A DNA stretch of 64,000 nucleotides from Candidatus Contubernalis alkalaceticus (lineage in GTDB: Bacteria > Bacillota > Dethiobacteria > SKNC01), in assembly GCF_022558445.1 (NCBI RefSeq), contig NZ_CP054699.1:2496001-2560000 (forward strand), given 5' to 3'. Made by a program: the position numbers and the translations under genes. This document shows positions 23,303 through 32,597 of this stretch, piece after piece; position 1 is the first letter of the stretch, and each line of letters begins with the position of its first letter. Under the pieces are notes generated by a model. The model did not search any database and was not told the DNA's origin. It saw only the letters and a list, made by a program, of their open reading frames with translations.

Positions 23303-24259
23303 TTAGGCTCCCATGGAAAAGAGAGCAAAAAAAGAAAGGATAAAGGCTGCTCCCCAAAAAACCGCCACTACTTTCCATTCACTCCAACCGCTCAGTTCAA
23401 AATGGTGGTGCAGAGGACTCATTTTAAATACTCTTCTGCCAATAGCCTGGTAGGAAATAACCTGAATAATTACCGATAAGGTTTCGATGACAAAAATACC
23501 TCCAATGATAACAAAAAGTATCTCTGTTTTAGTAAGAATGGCTATAGTTCCAAGGGCCGCTCCCAGTGAAAGTGAACCCACATCCCCCATAAATATTTTT
23601 GCCGGGTGAAAATTAAAAATTAAGAAACCAAAACAGGCCCCTACCATGGCTGCGCAAAAAAAGGCGATATCCGCCATTCCAAGGCTTAGAGCAATGAACA
23701 GGTAAGCCAATAAACTGATATTGGCAGTCCCTGCAGCCAGGCCATCTAGACCATCGGTCAAGTTAACGGCATTGGAAGCTCCAATAACGATAAACAGCAT
23801 CAGAAATGGATAAAAAATTCCCAAATTAAAAGATGGCCCTCCAAAGGGAATTTCCACAATGGTGCTGTGACCGGTAGCCCATAAGATTAAGAACAGTACA
23901 ATCACCATAATGCCCTGTCCCAAAAGTTTATTTCGAGCCTTTAACCCCAGGGAACGTCGTCGGGCAAACTTGGTAAGATCGTCCAACATGCCTATAGCCC
24001 CGTTTCCCAACATCACTAGAAGGATTAAAAATACCTCCAGGGTCTTGGGGATAAAAAACAGAAAGGTAATCAGAAAGGAAAAAAGAAAAATAACTCCTCC
24101 CATGGTGGGGGTCCCCGTCTTTTTCAAATGGCTTTTAGGGCCATCATCTCTAACCTGCTGACCCATCTTATATTTTTTAATAATGCGAATTACCACAGGA
24201 CCCATAATAATACTTATTACGAATGCAAAAACCATGGTATAGTAAAAATCTATATTCAT
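23303..24259 (-). CDS. mraY: Phospho-N-acetylmuramoyl-pentapeptide transferase
   Basis: MraY moves phospho-MurNAc-pentapeptide to undecaprenyl phosphate, making lipid I. The 318-residue protein has about ten membrane segments. Catalytic motifs are D-D-L-T-K (about 92-96, the double Asp), N-L-T-D-G-L-D-G-L-A-A-G (about 165-176) and the late H-H-H-F-E motif with M-S-P-L before it. It starts one nucleotide after the murF stop. Confidence 0.98.
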   Translation of the reverse strand: MNIDFYYTMVFAFVISIIMGPVVIRIIKKYKMGQQVRDDGPKSHLKKTGTPTMGGVIFLFSFLITFLFFIPKTLEVFLILLVMLGNGAIGMLDDLTKFARRRSLGLKARNKLLGQGIMVIVLFLILWATGHSTIVEIPFGGPSFNLGIFYPFLMLFIVIGASNAVNLTDGLDGLAAGTANISLLAYLFIALSLGMADIAFFCAAMVGACFGFLIFNFHPAKIFMGDVGSLSLGAALGTIAILTKTEILFVIIGGIFVIETLSVIIQVISYQAIGRRVFKMSPLHHHFELSGWSEWKVVAVFWGAAFILSFFALFSMGA

Positions 24260-24260
24260 C

Positions 24261-25664
24261 TTATTTCCCCGGTTCTGCTAGATTTTTTGATAAACATTCT
24301 ACAATTTTTTCCATCTTCATTCCCCGGGAACCCTTAATCAGTATATAATCCCCAGGCATTATTTTATCTATTAGTTCTCGACAAAGTGAAGGGTGCTCCT
24401 CAAAATGTTCAGCTTCCTTCAACCCATGTTTCCTGGCCTCTTCCACCGCGTAAGACATCAGGGGCCCCATTCCAAGTAGACAATGAATTCCCATCCGGAC
24501 AGCTTCGCGGCCTACCTCCCGGTGACATTCTTCCCGAATATCTCCCAGTTCCAACATATCCCCCAGGACTGCAAAACAACGATGCCCCCGACCCACCTGG
24601 GACAAAGTTTTCAGGGAAGCCTTGGTAGAGGACAGGTTGGCATTATAGGCATCATTTATCACGGTAATCCCTGAAGCATACTGCTGAATATCCATTCTCA
24701 TGGCTGACATACTAAAATCCCAAAGCCCCTGCCGAATTTCCTCCGGGTTCAGCCCCAGGTGCAGACCGCAGGCCACTGCAGCCAGGGCATTATAAACATT
24801 ATGCTCCCCGACCAAAGGAAGAATAAACTCCTCCCTGCTGCCGGCAATTTGCACAGCAAAAGCAGTTCCCCGTTCCTGGCCTTCCTGGATAGACCGCAGC
24901 TCAAAAGCTTTTATCTCAGCTTTTGTCCCCATGCCGTAAAAAATGACCTTCCCGGGAAATTTTTTGGCCAATTCCTGCTGTCTGAAATCATCACCATTTA
25001 AAATGGCGGTGCCATCGGGACCCATCTCCTCCAGCAGTTCCCCCTTGGCTTCGGCGATTGCTTCACGGGAACCCAATAGTTCATAGTGGGCTTCTCCGAT
25101 ATTAGTGATAATTCCAATTTCTGGTGCAGAAAGCCGGGCTAAAAATCGTATTTCTTCCCGACCGCTCATACCCATCTCCAGTACTGCTGCCTGGTGTTGT
25201 GAAGTAAGCTTTAACAGCATTAATGGCAAACCCAGATGATTGTTCAAATTTCCGAGAGTTTTCAGAGTATGAAAACGTTTCTCCAGGACACCGGCAATCA
25301 AGTCCTTAGTGGTCGTCTTTCCTGAACTTCCCGTGACTCCAATGATACGTACAGGAAGCTTTCGTCGGTAATAGGCCGCAATATCCTGAAGGGCCTTTAG
25401 AGAATCTTTTACCCGGACCAGAACATATTCTTGGGGTATTTTATAGGAAGTCAACTCTGAAACCAGGGCTCCCGATGCTCCCCTTTGTGCTGCCAGACTC
25501 AAAAACTTATGACCATCGGTATGCTCCCCCTTCAGGGCCACAAAAAACTCACCGGATTTTAGGGTCCTGGTGTCAATGGAAAAACCAGTGGGGGGACGGG
25601 AAACGTTACCCTGCAGCAGTTCTCCTTTGGTCACTTTTAATATTTCCTCAATGGTTAAATCCAT
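24261..25664 (-). CDS. murF: UDP-N-acetylmuramoyl-tripeptide--D-alanyl-D-alanine ligase
   Basis: MurF adds D-Ala-D-Ala to complete the pentapeptide precursor. The 467 residues have the Mur ligase N-domain (F-S-I-D-T-R-T-L-K-S-G-E-F-F-V-A, about 28-43), the ATP loop G-V-T-G-S-S-G-K-T-T-T-K (about 109-120), N-I-G-E-A-H-Y-E near residue 189, and N-D-A-Y-N-A-N, a MurF-specific motif. The gene is packed between murE and mraY. Confidence 0.98.
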   Translation of the reverse strand: MDLTIEEILKVTKGELLQGNVSRPPTGFSIDTRTLKSGEFFVALKGEHTDGHKFLSLAAQRGASGALVSELTSYKIPQEYVLVRVKDSLKALQDIAAYYRRKLPVRIIGVTGSSGKTTTKDLIAGVLEKRFHTLKTLGNLNNHLGLPLMLLKLTSQHQAAVLEMGMSGREEIRFLARLSAPEIGIITNIGEAHYELLGSREAIAEAKGELLEEMGPDGTAILNGDDFRQQELAKKFPGKVIFYGMGTKAEIKAFELRSIQEGQERGTAFAVQIAGSREEFILPLVGEHNVYNALAAVACGLHLGLNPEEIRQGLWDFSMSAMRMDIQQYASGITVINDAYNANLSSTKASLKTLSQVGRGHRCFAVLGDMLELGDIREECHREVGREAVRMGIHCLLGMGPLMSYAVEEARKHGLKEAEHFEEHPSLCRELIDKIMPGDYILIKGSRGMKMEKIVECLSKNLAEPGK

Positions 25665-25709
25665 AATATATTACCCCCTCCCTTAAGACAGCCAGGCCAA
25701 AACCCTCCG

Positions 25710-27200
25710 TCAGCCTTCCAACCTTCGGCGGATTATATCCCGGGCTGTTTCCCGGTCATCAAAATGTATAGTACTGTCCTTAAATATCTGATAATCTTCA
25801 TGACCCTTCCCTGCAATTACCACCACATCTCCAGCCTCAGCCAGTTGAATAGCCCGGGTGATAGCTTCAAAGCGGTCTAAGCAGACCTGGTAACCCTCTT
25901 TACCCTTGACCTTCAAAAGGCCCGGTTCTACTTCTCTAAAAATCTGATACGGGTTCTCCCTGCGGGGATTATCGGTAGTCAATATACAAAAATCACTATA
26001 GAAACCGGCAATTTCCCCCATGGGTGCCCTCTTAGTGCGGTCCCGGTCCCCTCCACAGCCAAATACCGTAATAATCTTGTTTTGAGCAAATTCCTTGACC
26101 GTTCTCAAAACATTCTCTAAACCATCCGGAGTATGGGCATAATCTACAATAACCGTAAAATCCTGCCCTAGATTAATCTTTTCAAAACGCCCGGGGACCC
26201 CATGTACATTCTCCAGTATTTTTTTGGAAGCCTCAAAGTCCAATCCCTCCACTAAAGCTACCGTCAAAGCAGCCAGCACATTATAAACATTAAAAAGACC
26301 CGTTAATTTCAAATTTATAGGTCCTTCACCCCAGGGGCTCTCCACATAAAAAGAGGCTCCTTCATCCCGGATAAGAATATTTTTAGCCCTAACCTCTGCG
26401 GGTCTTTTGATACTGTAGGTTACAATCTGCACCCCGGCCTGCTCATAAAAGAAAGGGAAGTTGGGGTCATCTCGGTTCAATACTGCCACCCTCGGCCTTC
26501 CAGATTTTTCATATGCATTTCCCATGCGTGAAAAAAATTTTCCCTTAGCATTGAGGTAACTCTCAAAAGTCTGATGGAAATCCAGATGGTCCTCAGTTAC
26601 ATTGGTGAGCACTGCAATATCAAAATCACAGCCAGATACTCTCTTCAGTTCCAGGGCATGGGAGGAAACCTCCATGGAAACGCAGCTGACCCCCTGTTGT
26701 TCCATTTGCCGAAGAATAGACTGAAGATCTGGAGCTTCCGGTGTAGTGGCCAGCACCGGAAGCATTTCTTCACCAATTTTATACTGAATAGTCCCAATAA
26801 GGCCAGTTTTCTGTTCCCTCTGCGCCAGAAGCAGCTCAATTAAATAAGAGGTAGTAGTCTTACCGTTTGTTCCCGTAACACCAATCATCCGAAGCCTGGT
26901 AGATGGAAAGTCAAAGAATTTAGCTGAAAGTACCGCCAGGGCTTCGCGAACTTCAGGAACCAGAATCTTTACAGCTCCGGGAACCTGTACTTCTTTAATA
27001 TCAGTAAGTACTGCCCGGGCCCCCTTCTCCAGAGCCCGAGGAATAAACTTTATTCCATGATCTTGAGTTCCAGGAAGACAGGCAAAAATTCCACCGGGTT
27101 GAATTTTTTCCGTAAAGTGAGTTATACCTGTCACTTCAAAGTCCTGGTATTTTTCCAGACTCTTAACCATCAGACTTTTCAAAAGTTGGCTTAGTTTCAT
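25710..27200 (-). CDS. murE: UDP-N-acetylmuramoyl-L-alanyl-D-glutamate--2,6-diaminopimelate ligase
   Basis: MurE adds the third stem-peptide residue. The 496 residues include the ATP loop G-V-T-G-T-N-G-K-T-T-T-S (about 108-119), D-Y-A-H-T-P-D-G-L and the substrate motif D-N-P-R in T-T-D-N-P-R-R-E-N-P. A DNPR motif marks meso-diaminopimelate adding enzymes, so the peptidoglycan should be of the mDAP type. It follows ftsI/spoVD after a 150-nt gap with a terminator-like hairpin, hence may have its own promoter. Confidence 0.97.
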   Translation of the reverse strand: MKLSQLLKSLMVKSLEKYQDFEVTGITHFTEKIQPGGIFACLPGTQDHGIKFIPRALEKGARAVLTDIKEVQVPGAVKILVPEVREALAVLSAKFFDFPSTRLRMIGVTGTNGKTTTSYLIELLLAQREQKTGLIGTIQYKIGEEMLPVLATTPEAPDLQSILRQMEQQGVSCVSMEVSSHALELKRVSGCDFDIAVLTNVTEDHLDFHQTFESYLNAKGKFFSRMGNAYEKSGRPRVAVLNRDDPNFPFFYEQAGVQIVTYSIKRPAEVRAKNILIRDEGASFYVESPWGEGPINLKLTGLFNVYNVLAALTVALVEGLDFEASKKILENVHGVPGRFEKINLGQDFTVIVDYAHTPDGLENVLRTVKEFAQNKIITVFGCGGDRDRTKRAPMGEIAGFYSDFCILTTDNPRRENPYQIFREVEPGLLKVKGKEGYQVCLDRFEAITRAIQLAEAGDVVVIAGKGHEDYQIFKDSTIHFDDRETARDIIRRRLEG

Positions 27201-27306
27201 ATTTTCCCTTTCCTATCATGAATAATATCAATAAAGTATTATTGCTCATATTCTATATTTTATAATTAAAGAGATAAAAAGAAACATTTTTTTTATAAAA
27301 TAAAAG

Positions 27307-27337
27307 GAGGGTTCAAGGTGAGACTACCCCAACCCTC
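27307..27337 (-). terminator. Hairpin terminator after ftsI/spoVD
   Basis: On the minus strand GAGGGTT (27337-27331) pairs with AACCCTC (27313-27307), then CTTTTATTTT follows. It lies shortly after the ftsI stop at 27351 and could partly separate mraZ-rsmH-ftsL-ftsI from murE onward. Confidence 0.6.
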
Positions 27338-27350
27338 TTCTTTTTACATT

Positions 27351-29450
27351 TTATTGTACGGGAGAATTAAACTCCACCGTTACTGTACTTCCTACATTTA
27401 CTTTGAACCCGGCGGCCGGCTCCTGCTTAACAGCTATTCCTGTTCCCACGGGATACAGCTTTAAACCCATCCAACTGAGAATCTCCCCTGCTTCCCTAAG
27501 AGTTTTCCCCTGCAGGTCGGGAACCAACACTTCTTCTGAATCCTCCATGGTCTCCTCTCCCACATATACTAAAATATTTGTCTGAATAGGCACCAGAGCT
27601 CCAGGCTTAGGTGTCTGCCGAGCAATCACATCTCCCTCTCCCACAATTTTTAAGATCAATCCTTCATTATTAACCCCGGCACTGGCTTCATCAATAGTCA
27701 TACCCACCATATCCGGGACACTTACGGTTCGCACCTCTTGTTCCTCTGCCGCCTGTTGAGGTATATTCAAATAATTTAAGATATCCACCATCATATTACG
27801 GAAAATAGGGGCAGCAATCTGAGATGCCCACATAGGCCCCCGTTTAGGCTCATCCACAGCAATAAAAAGGAGAATCTGGGGATCATCTGCCGGCACAAAA
27901 CCCACAAAGGACATAATGTTTTTCCCGGCCAGATAGCGGCCATCGCCTACCTTCTGCGCAGTTCCTGTCTTCCCAGCAATCTGGTATCCTTCTATATAAG
28001 CATTTAATCCGCTTCCCTCCTGTACCACAGTTTCCATAATCCAGGTAACCTGTTCAGAGGTTTCAGGCGCAAGCACCTGTCGAATTATTTCAGGTTCATT
28101 TCTTTTTACCACATTTCCGTGCTCATCCCGAAATTCCTTAACTATATAAGGCCGTAAGAGATTCCCCCCGTTAGCCATGGCAGCTACCGCCATAACCTGC
28201 TGAAGGGGAGTTACCGAAACCCCCTGGCCAAAAGATGTAGTGGCCAGTTCCACCGGCCCCATTTGTTCAGGGGTAAATAAGATTCCTAGCCCTTCCCCCG
28301 GCAGATCAATGCCGGTCCGGGATCCAAAACCAAAAGCATGGAGGTACTTAATCATATCTTCTTCCCCCAACCTCTGGCCCAGAGTAATAAATCCAGGGTT
28401 ACAGGAACCCTGAACCACCTCCAGAAAGTTTATACTGCCGTGACCACCCCGATCAGAGGTCCAGCATCGTATAAGTTGGCCTGAAACGGTAGCATGGCCA
28501 GGACAAAAGAAACTCTCGTTCATATTATACTGACCCTCCTCAATAGAAGCAGCCAGGGTCATTAATTTAAAAGTAGAACCCGGTTCAAATGTAGCAAATA
28601 TTGGGGTAATCTGCCAACTGGTTTCCGGGTAATCATAGTAACGGTTGGGATCATAATCCGGCTTTTTAGCCAATGCCAGCACTTCCCCTGTCTTAGGGTC
28701 AACAGCTATGGCCAGGACACTTTCTGCATCATACTCCAGCAGTGCTTTGTTCAGTTCCCTTTCCACAATAAATTGAATAGTCTCATCCAGGGTTAAAACC
28801 ATTTCCAGCCCTGGAGTTGAGGGCATATATTGTTGAATACCCTGGGGCATTCGAATTCCCCGGGCGTCTGCCTGATAAATAATCCGTCCGTCAGTACCTT
28901 TTAATTCTTCCTCGTAATAGTATTCCAGGCCGGCCAGGCCTTCATCAATACCCACGAACCCTAAAACATGGGAGGCCAAACTATCATTTGGGTAAAAACG
29001 CTTACTTTCCTTGGCAAAATCAATGCCCGGCAGGTCTAACATCCGTACCTCGCGGGCAATTTCTTCATCCACTTTTCTTTTCACGTACACCAAGGCACTT
29101 TGCTGGGTTAAAATCTCTACCAGCCTCTCCTGGGTCATCTCCAGTACAGGGGCTAATGCCCGGGCGGTTTCCTCCGGGTCCTCCACCTGTCTGGGAATAG
29201 CTACCACCGTCTCTGCAGTAGCGCTGCCCGCTAAAATCCTTCCATTGCGGTCATAAATGGTGCCCCGAAGAGCAGAAACAGTAATCCCCCTATTCCATTG
29301 ATCCCGGGCCTCCTGCTGAAGTTCTTCTGCCTTAACCAGTTGAATCCAGGCCAGCCTGCCAATGAGCATAAACATACTCAAAGAAATTATAAGGAAGAGG
29401 AAGATTAGTCGTTTTTTAAAGGTTATAGTAGGTAGAGATTGTTTACTCAA
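27351..29450 (-). CDS. ftsI: Class B penicillin-binding protein with two PASTA domains (FtsI/PBP2B/SpoVD)
   Basis: This septal transpeptidase cross-links peptidoglycan with FtsW. The 699 residues have an N-terminal anchor (about 13-31), a PBP dimerisation domain, and a transpeptidase domain with P-G-S-T-F-K (catalytic Ser about 291), Q-G-S-C-N-P-G (SxN, about 349) and K-T-G-T-A-Q (about 493). Two C-terminal PASTA repeats follow (V-P-D-M-V-G-M and V-P-D-L-Q-G-K). Two PASTA units resemble PBP2B more than SpoVD, but only one such gene is here, and it may serve both vegetative and sporulation septa. TTG start at 29450 with GGAGGG 9 nt upstream. Confidence 0.95.
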   Translation of the reverse strand: MSKQSLPTITFKKRLIFLFLIISLSMFMLIGRLAWIQLVKAEELQQEARDQWNRGITVSALRGTIYDRNGRILAGSATAETVVAIPRQVEDPEETARALAPVLEMTQERLVEILTQQSALVYVKRKVDEEIAREVRMLDLPGIDFAKESKRFYPNDSLASHVLGFVGIDEGLAGLEYYYEEELKGTDGRIIYQADARGIRMPQGIQQYMPSTPGLEMVLTLDETIQFIVERELNKALLEYDAESVLAIAVDPKTGEVLALAKKPDYDPNRYYDYPETSWQITPIFATFEPGSTFKLMTLAASIEEGQYNMNESFFCPGHATVSGQLIRCWTSDRGGHGSINFLEVVQGSCNPGFITLGQRLGEEDMIKYLHAFGFGSRTGIDLPGEGLGILFTPEQMGPVELATTSFGQGVSVTPLQQVMAVAAMANGGNLLRPYIVKEFRDEHGNVVKRNEPEIIRQVLAPETSEQVTWIMETVVQEGSGLNAYIEGYQIAGKTGTAQKVGDGRYLAGKNIMSFVGFVPADDPQILLFIAVDEPKRGPMWASQIAAPIFRNMMVDILNYLNIPQQAAEEQEVRTVSVPDMVGMTIDEASAGVNNEGLILKIVGEGDVIARQTPKPGALVPIQTNILVYVGEETMEDSEEVLVPDLQGKTLREAGEILSWMGLKLYPVGTGIAVKQEPAAGFKVNVGSTVTVEFNSPVQ

Positions 29451-29473
29451 TACACTAACCCTCCTGTGTTTTA

Positions 29474-29845
29474 TCAGTTGGTTGTAGCGACTAGGCTCTT
29501 TTCACTACCTTCCTGGGGATAATACATTCCGATTTCATTAATAGCAATATCCTCTATTCTTCTTAAAGTACTCAACTGAGCAATCTGAATCTTTAAAGAC
29601 TCCTGTTCTTCATTAAGAGCGTTGAGCTGTCTTTCGTGCTGAATAATTTGATTGTTTATTGCTATGACCCGATTGTAGTGACTAACCAGAGTGATGGCCA
29701 TTCCTAAAAGGATAAACAGTGATAAGAAACAAAATATTTTTAGTAACTTATTGTTTTTAAGTTTAATTTTACTCTGAGGTTGATAATCCTGCTGTCCTTT
29801 ATAATCAGTCTGGTATTGGAACTGTCTTTGTTTCGCTACTAACAA
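29474..29845 (-). CDS. ftsL: Cell division protein FtsL
   Basis: A 123-residue bitopic protein: polar N-terminus, one membrane segment (about 34-53, I-F-C-F-L-S-L-F-I-L-L-G-M-A-I), then a coiled coil (N-Q-I-I-Q-H-E-R-Q-L-N-A-L-N-E-E-Q-E) and a short C-terminal part, the layout of FtsL/DivIC. FtsL bridges FtsQ and the FtsW-FtsI pair. Sequence conservation is always low in this family, so the call rests on topology and on its place between rsmH and ftsI. TTG start with CAGGTG about 7 nt upstream. Confidence 0.88.
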   Translation of the reverse strand: MLVAKQRQFQYQTDYKGQQDYQPQSKIKLKNNKLLKIFCFLSLFILLGMAITLVSHYNRVIAINNQIIQHERQLNALNEEQESLKIQIAQLSTLRRIEDIAINEIGMYYPQEGSEKSLVATTN

Positions 29846-29851
29846 GGTTAT

Positions 29852-30802
29852 TCACCTGCCCCTTTTTTTAGAACTTTCGTCTATTTTTTCTCCAACTCTC
29901 AACTTTGCACTTCTGGACCGAGGATTTACCTGGATCTCTTCCGGCTCGGGCAAAATTGGTTTCCTGTTAACTATTTTCAGCTCTGGTTTCTGTGCGCAGT
30001 TACAGATTGGCATCTGTGGGGGACAAACACACCCCCGAGATTTATCCCCAAAAAATTTTTTAACAATCTTATCCTCCAGGGAATGAAAAGAAATTACGCA
30101 CAGCCTTCCCTTAGGCTTTAAAATACTTATAGATGCCTCCAGGCCCCGGCTTAAACTCTCCAGCTCCTGATTTACAGCGATTCTCAAGGCCTGAAAAGTA
30201 CGCCTGGCGGGATGACCACCCTTCCTTCTGGCCCTGGCCGGTATAGCTGCCTTTATAATGTCCACCATCTGACCGGTGGTTTTTATTCTCTTCTCTTTTC
30301 TCTCTCGAATTATAAACTTGGCAATCCGACGAGCCCATAATTCCTCTCCAAAATTTTTAATAATTTCCACTAATTCTCTTTCTGAAAGTTCATTCACCAA
30401 ATCCTGGGCAGTTGTTTTCTGGCTGAGGTCCATTCGCATGTCCAATGGAGCTTCCTGCTGATAGGTAAAACCCCTTTCCAGGCTGTCCAACTGTGCCGAC
30501 GATATCCCCAAATCGAAAAGAATCCCGTCCAAAGCATTAATCCCTTCATCCTGTGCTATTTGGCTCAAATCTTTGAAGCTTCCCTGAATCAGCTTAAAAT
30601 TAGAGTAAGGAGAAAGATTTTTTTTAGCATTGTCCAGCGCTCTTTGATCCTGGTCCAATCCCCACAAAAAACCCCCAGGGCCAACAGCTTCTAAAATTTC
30701 TCGTGAATGGCCTCCCTGTCCCAGGGTGCAGTCTAAAAATTTTTTACCGGTTTCACAGTTTAAATGCTCTATTACTTCCTTTAACAAAACAGGAACATGC
30801 AT
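29852..30802 (-). CDS. rsmH: 16S rRNA N4-methylcytidine methyltransferase RsmH (MraW)
   Basis: RsmH methylates N4 of a cytidine in the decoding centre of 16S rRNA. The 316 residues carry L-D-C-T-L-G-Q-G-G-H-S as SAM motif I (about 23-33), G-L-D-Q-D-Q-R-A-L (about 48-56), F-D-L-G-I-S-S-A-Q-L-D near residue 97, and C-V-I-S-F-H-S-L-E-D. It is the second gene of the dcw cluster, after mraZ, as in most bacteria. Confidence 0.98.
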   Translation of the reverse strand: MHVPVLLKEVIEHLNCETGKKFLDCTLGQGGHSREILEAVGPGGFLWGLDQDQRALDNAKKNLSPYSNFKLIQGSFKDLSQIAQDEGINALDGILFDLGISSAQLDSLERGFTYQQEAPLDMRMDLSQKTTAQDLVNELSERELVEIIKNFGEELWARRIAKFIIRERKEKRIKTTGQMVDIIKAAIPARARRKGGHPARRTFQALRIAVNQELESLSRGLEASISILKPKGRLCVISFHSLEDKIVKKFFGDKSRGCVCPPQMPICNCAQKPELKIVNRKPILPEPEEIQVNPRSRSAKLRVGEKIDESSKKRGR

Positions 30803-30821
30803 TTGAAGGAACTCCCTTCCT

Positions 30822-31265
30822 TTATAGACTAATATCTAAATCCAGATCTGCTATTTTCTCAGAAATCTCTTCAAAGGACAGGTTTGCTTCTTCCTTATAT
30901 TTTTCCCAATCCTCACGGCTCCAAATCTCTACCCGGCTTGAGACTCCGATGACGATCACTTCTTTATCTAAATTCGCATGTTCCCTGAGATTCTGTGGTA
31001 TAAGGGCCCGACCCTGCTTATCAGTGTCACACTCCACCGCTCCTGAAAAAAGAAACCGAGTAAAAGCCCGGGCATCAGCCTTAGTGAAGGACAAAGCCTT
31101 AAGCTTTTTTTCTAATTTCTCCCACTCCCCTTGAGGATACACAAACAAACAGCTATCCAGTCCCCGGGTTATAATAAATTTATCTCCCAGTTCTTCTCTG
31201 AAGCGAGCGGGAATAATTATTCTCCCTTTTCCATCTATGGAATGTTGATATTCTCCCATTAACAT
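30822..31265 (-). CDS. mraZ: Transcriptional regulator MraZ
   Basis: MraZ is a ring-forming AbrB-fold regulator of the dcw cluster. The 147-residue product starts [15 protein letters not shown] and has two swapped-hairpin repeats, each with a D-x-K-G-R-x-x-I/L-P motif (residues ~10-22 and [15 protein letters not shown]). The frame is open four codons upstream to a GTG, but the ATG at 31265 matches the family start. Three repeats of its expected DNA site lie just upstream. Confidence 0.96.
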   Translation of the reverse strand: MLMGEYQHSIDGKGRIIIPARFREELGDKFIITRGLDSCLFVYPQGEWEKLEKKLKALSFTKADARAFTRFLFSGAVECDTDKQGRALIPQNLREHANLDKEVIVIGVSSRVEIWSREDWEKYKEEANLSFEEISEKIADLDLDISL

Positions 31266-31296
31266 ATTCATTACCACCGCTTTGAATATTATTGAC

Positions 31297-31325
31297 CCAC
31301 TTTACACCACTTTCCACCACTTCCA
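31297..31325 (-). promoter_or_regulatory. MraZ-binding repeats upstream of mraZ
   Basis: On the minus strand three units GGAAGTGGT, GGAAAGTGGT and GTAAAGTGGG follow each other with a 10-bp period. MraZ is known to bind direct repeats of AAGTGG/TGGG type one helical turn apart at the dcw promoter, so autoregulation of the cluster is expected. Confidence 0.8.
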
Positions 31326-31393
31326 TTTCTAATTCGTTCTATTTTCTAAAATTCCTGCTGCTTTAAAAAAATTTTAAAAATAAATATAAATAA

Positions 31394-31441
31394 TTAAAAA
31401 GCAGGTATTAATCGGTTAACCAATTAATACCTGCTTTTTAA
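31394..31441. terminator. Strong hairpin terminator upstream of the dcw promoter
   Basis: TTAAAAAGCAGGTATTAA (31394-31411) and TTAATACCTGCTTTTTAA (31424-31441) form a perfect 18-bp stem with A/T tails on both strands. On the minus strand it ends the transcript of the zinc-ribbon gene. Confidence 0.9.
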
Positions 31442-31548
31442 TCACCCATTATGTTCTTTATAAGTTACCACTCTAGACCCAAAGAATGTTCATTCTAAAG
31501 TGAGGCCCACGTCTGTTATTAACTATTCCTCCATTGACTTTTATGAAA

Positions 31549-31731
31549 TTATCTGGCTGTAGAAAGATTAGAAATGATGGAACCCTCTGAAAATTTTGTA
31601 GTACATATAACCTTACTGCTGCACCTGGAGCATAATAGTGTTTCTGTCTCTTCTCCCGCGCTGTATTCCTTCATACCCTGCAGACCACAAGTTAAACACA
31701 GAAATTGAACCAGCTTGGCACTTTGTTCCAT
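31549..31731 (-). CDS. Small zinc-ribbon-like protein of unknown function
   Basis: A 60-residue protein with two CxxC pairs, C-L-T-C (about residues 12-15) and C-S-R-C (about 34-37), 18 residues apart, the pattern of a small rubredoxin/zinc-ribbon knuckle. The C-terminal third is polar. I do not recognise the family. Its reality is supported by a strong SD (GGAGG 5 nt before ATG) and a strong terminator downstream (31394-31441). It sits alone upstream of the dcw cluster on the same strand; nothing ties it to division. Confidence 0.6.
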   Translation of the reverse strand: MEQSAKLVQFLCLTCGLQGMKEYSAGEETETLLCSRCSSKVICTTKFSEGSIISNLSTAR

Positions 31732-31944
31732 GGAAACCTCCTAATGGTTTTATGGATATTAATTTTCCCCTGCCTGCCAATCTCTAGAAAACTTAAGTTT
31801 TTGGATATTAGTAAATGTATGACCTGGGCAGAAATAATATTCTAAAATAATATTTTACACTCTTGTCACTATGTATGATTTTTATGATATTTATAATACC
31901 TTTCTTTAAAGAATCCATAAATCCTTCCGAAATTATCGAAAGAT

Positions 31945-32490
31945 TTAAAAAATCCGGGGTTTACAGATTGTTTCCTTGATTTGAGTATCAAAAAAATTCT
32001 TGGCATGGGCAGGCTGAATCACCAGGGCAGTATCTGCTCCCCGGCCTGAACCTCCAATGGAAATCACCGGGCTGCCATAAGGAATCAATCCGGCATCTAA
32101 GGCCATCACAGAAATCTCAACTGCTGCCTTAGTACCCTGGCCAAACATCCTCAAAGTATGTGCCACAATGCTGGGAGGATACGCTCCCCCCAATTTGTTT
32201 TCCAAACCACGGTCAATACCCCCCATCAGATGGGTGGTGGTCAGCACTTTCACCCCCTGGCCCTTAAGCTCTTGTTCAATTTCCTCCGACATCAATTGCT
32301 TTCCTGCTTCTTTAAACCCCATATGATAGCGAACACAAACCAGGTTCACCTTCTTTTTAGCCAAAAGCCCGGCGGTATAACCAGTACTTGAAGCCACCAC
32401 ATAATGCTGTATGCCCAGCTCTTCGCCTCTCTTAACCGCCTGGTCCAGGGTTTTTTCAGTCATCTCTATCCCTTTTTGATCCCATAACAT
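31945..32490 (-). CDS. Stand-alone pyruvate kinase C-terminal (alpha/beta) domain-like protein
   Basis: The 181 residues resemble the C-terminal alpha/beta domain of pyruvate kinase as found in archaeal and clostridial stand-alone proteins: T-L-D-Q-A-V-K-R-G-E-E-L-G (about 13-25), V-V-A-S-S-T-G-Y-T-A (about 31-40), and the late S-I-G-G-S-G-R-G-A-D-T-A-L-V-I. No catalytic barrel is present, so it is not a kinase. The function is unknown; small-molecule binding is a guess. The frame extends 14 codons upstream, but ATG 32490 has GGGAGG 9 nt before it. It follows mgtE. Confidence 0.75.
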   Translation of the reverse strand: MLWDQKGIEMTEKTLDQAVKRGEELGIQHYVVASSTGYTAGLLAKKKVNLVCVRYHMGFKEAGKQLMSEEIEQELKGQGVKVLTTTHLMGGIDRGLENKLGGAYPPSIVAHTLRMFGQGTKAAVEISVMALDAGLIPYGSPVISIGGSGRGADTALVIQPAHAKNFFDTQIKETICKPRIF

Positions 32491-32597
32491 GAATAATTTC
32501 CTCCCTCGCATTTCTACATTCTTTTCTTTCATTCTGCTCTATGTTCGAATTTTTTAAAAAAAATAAATTTGGTAAAACTCATAACATCATTTAATCC

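Noticed and set aside
30703-31134. 143-codon open frame on the plus strand
   Set aside because: Spans the antisense of both mraZ and rsmH, which are certain genes.
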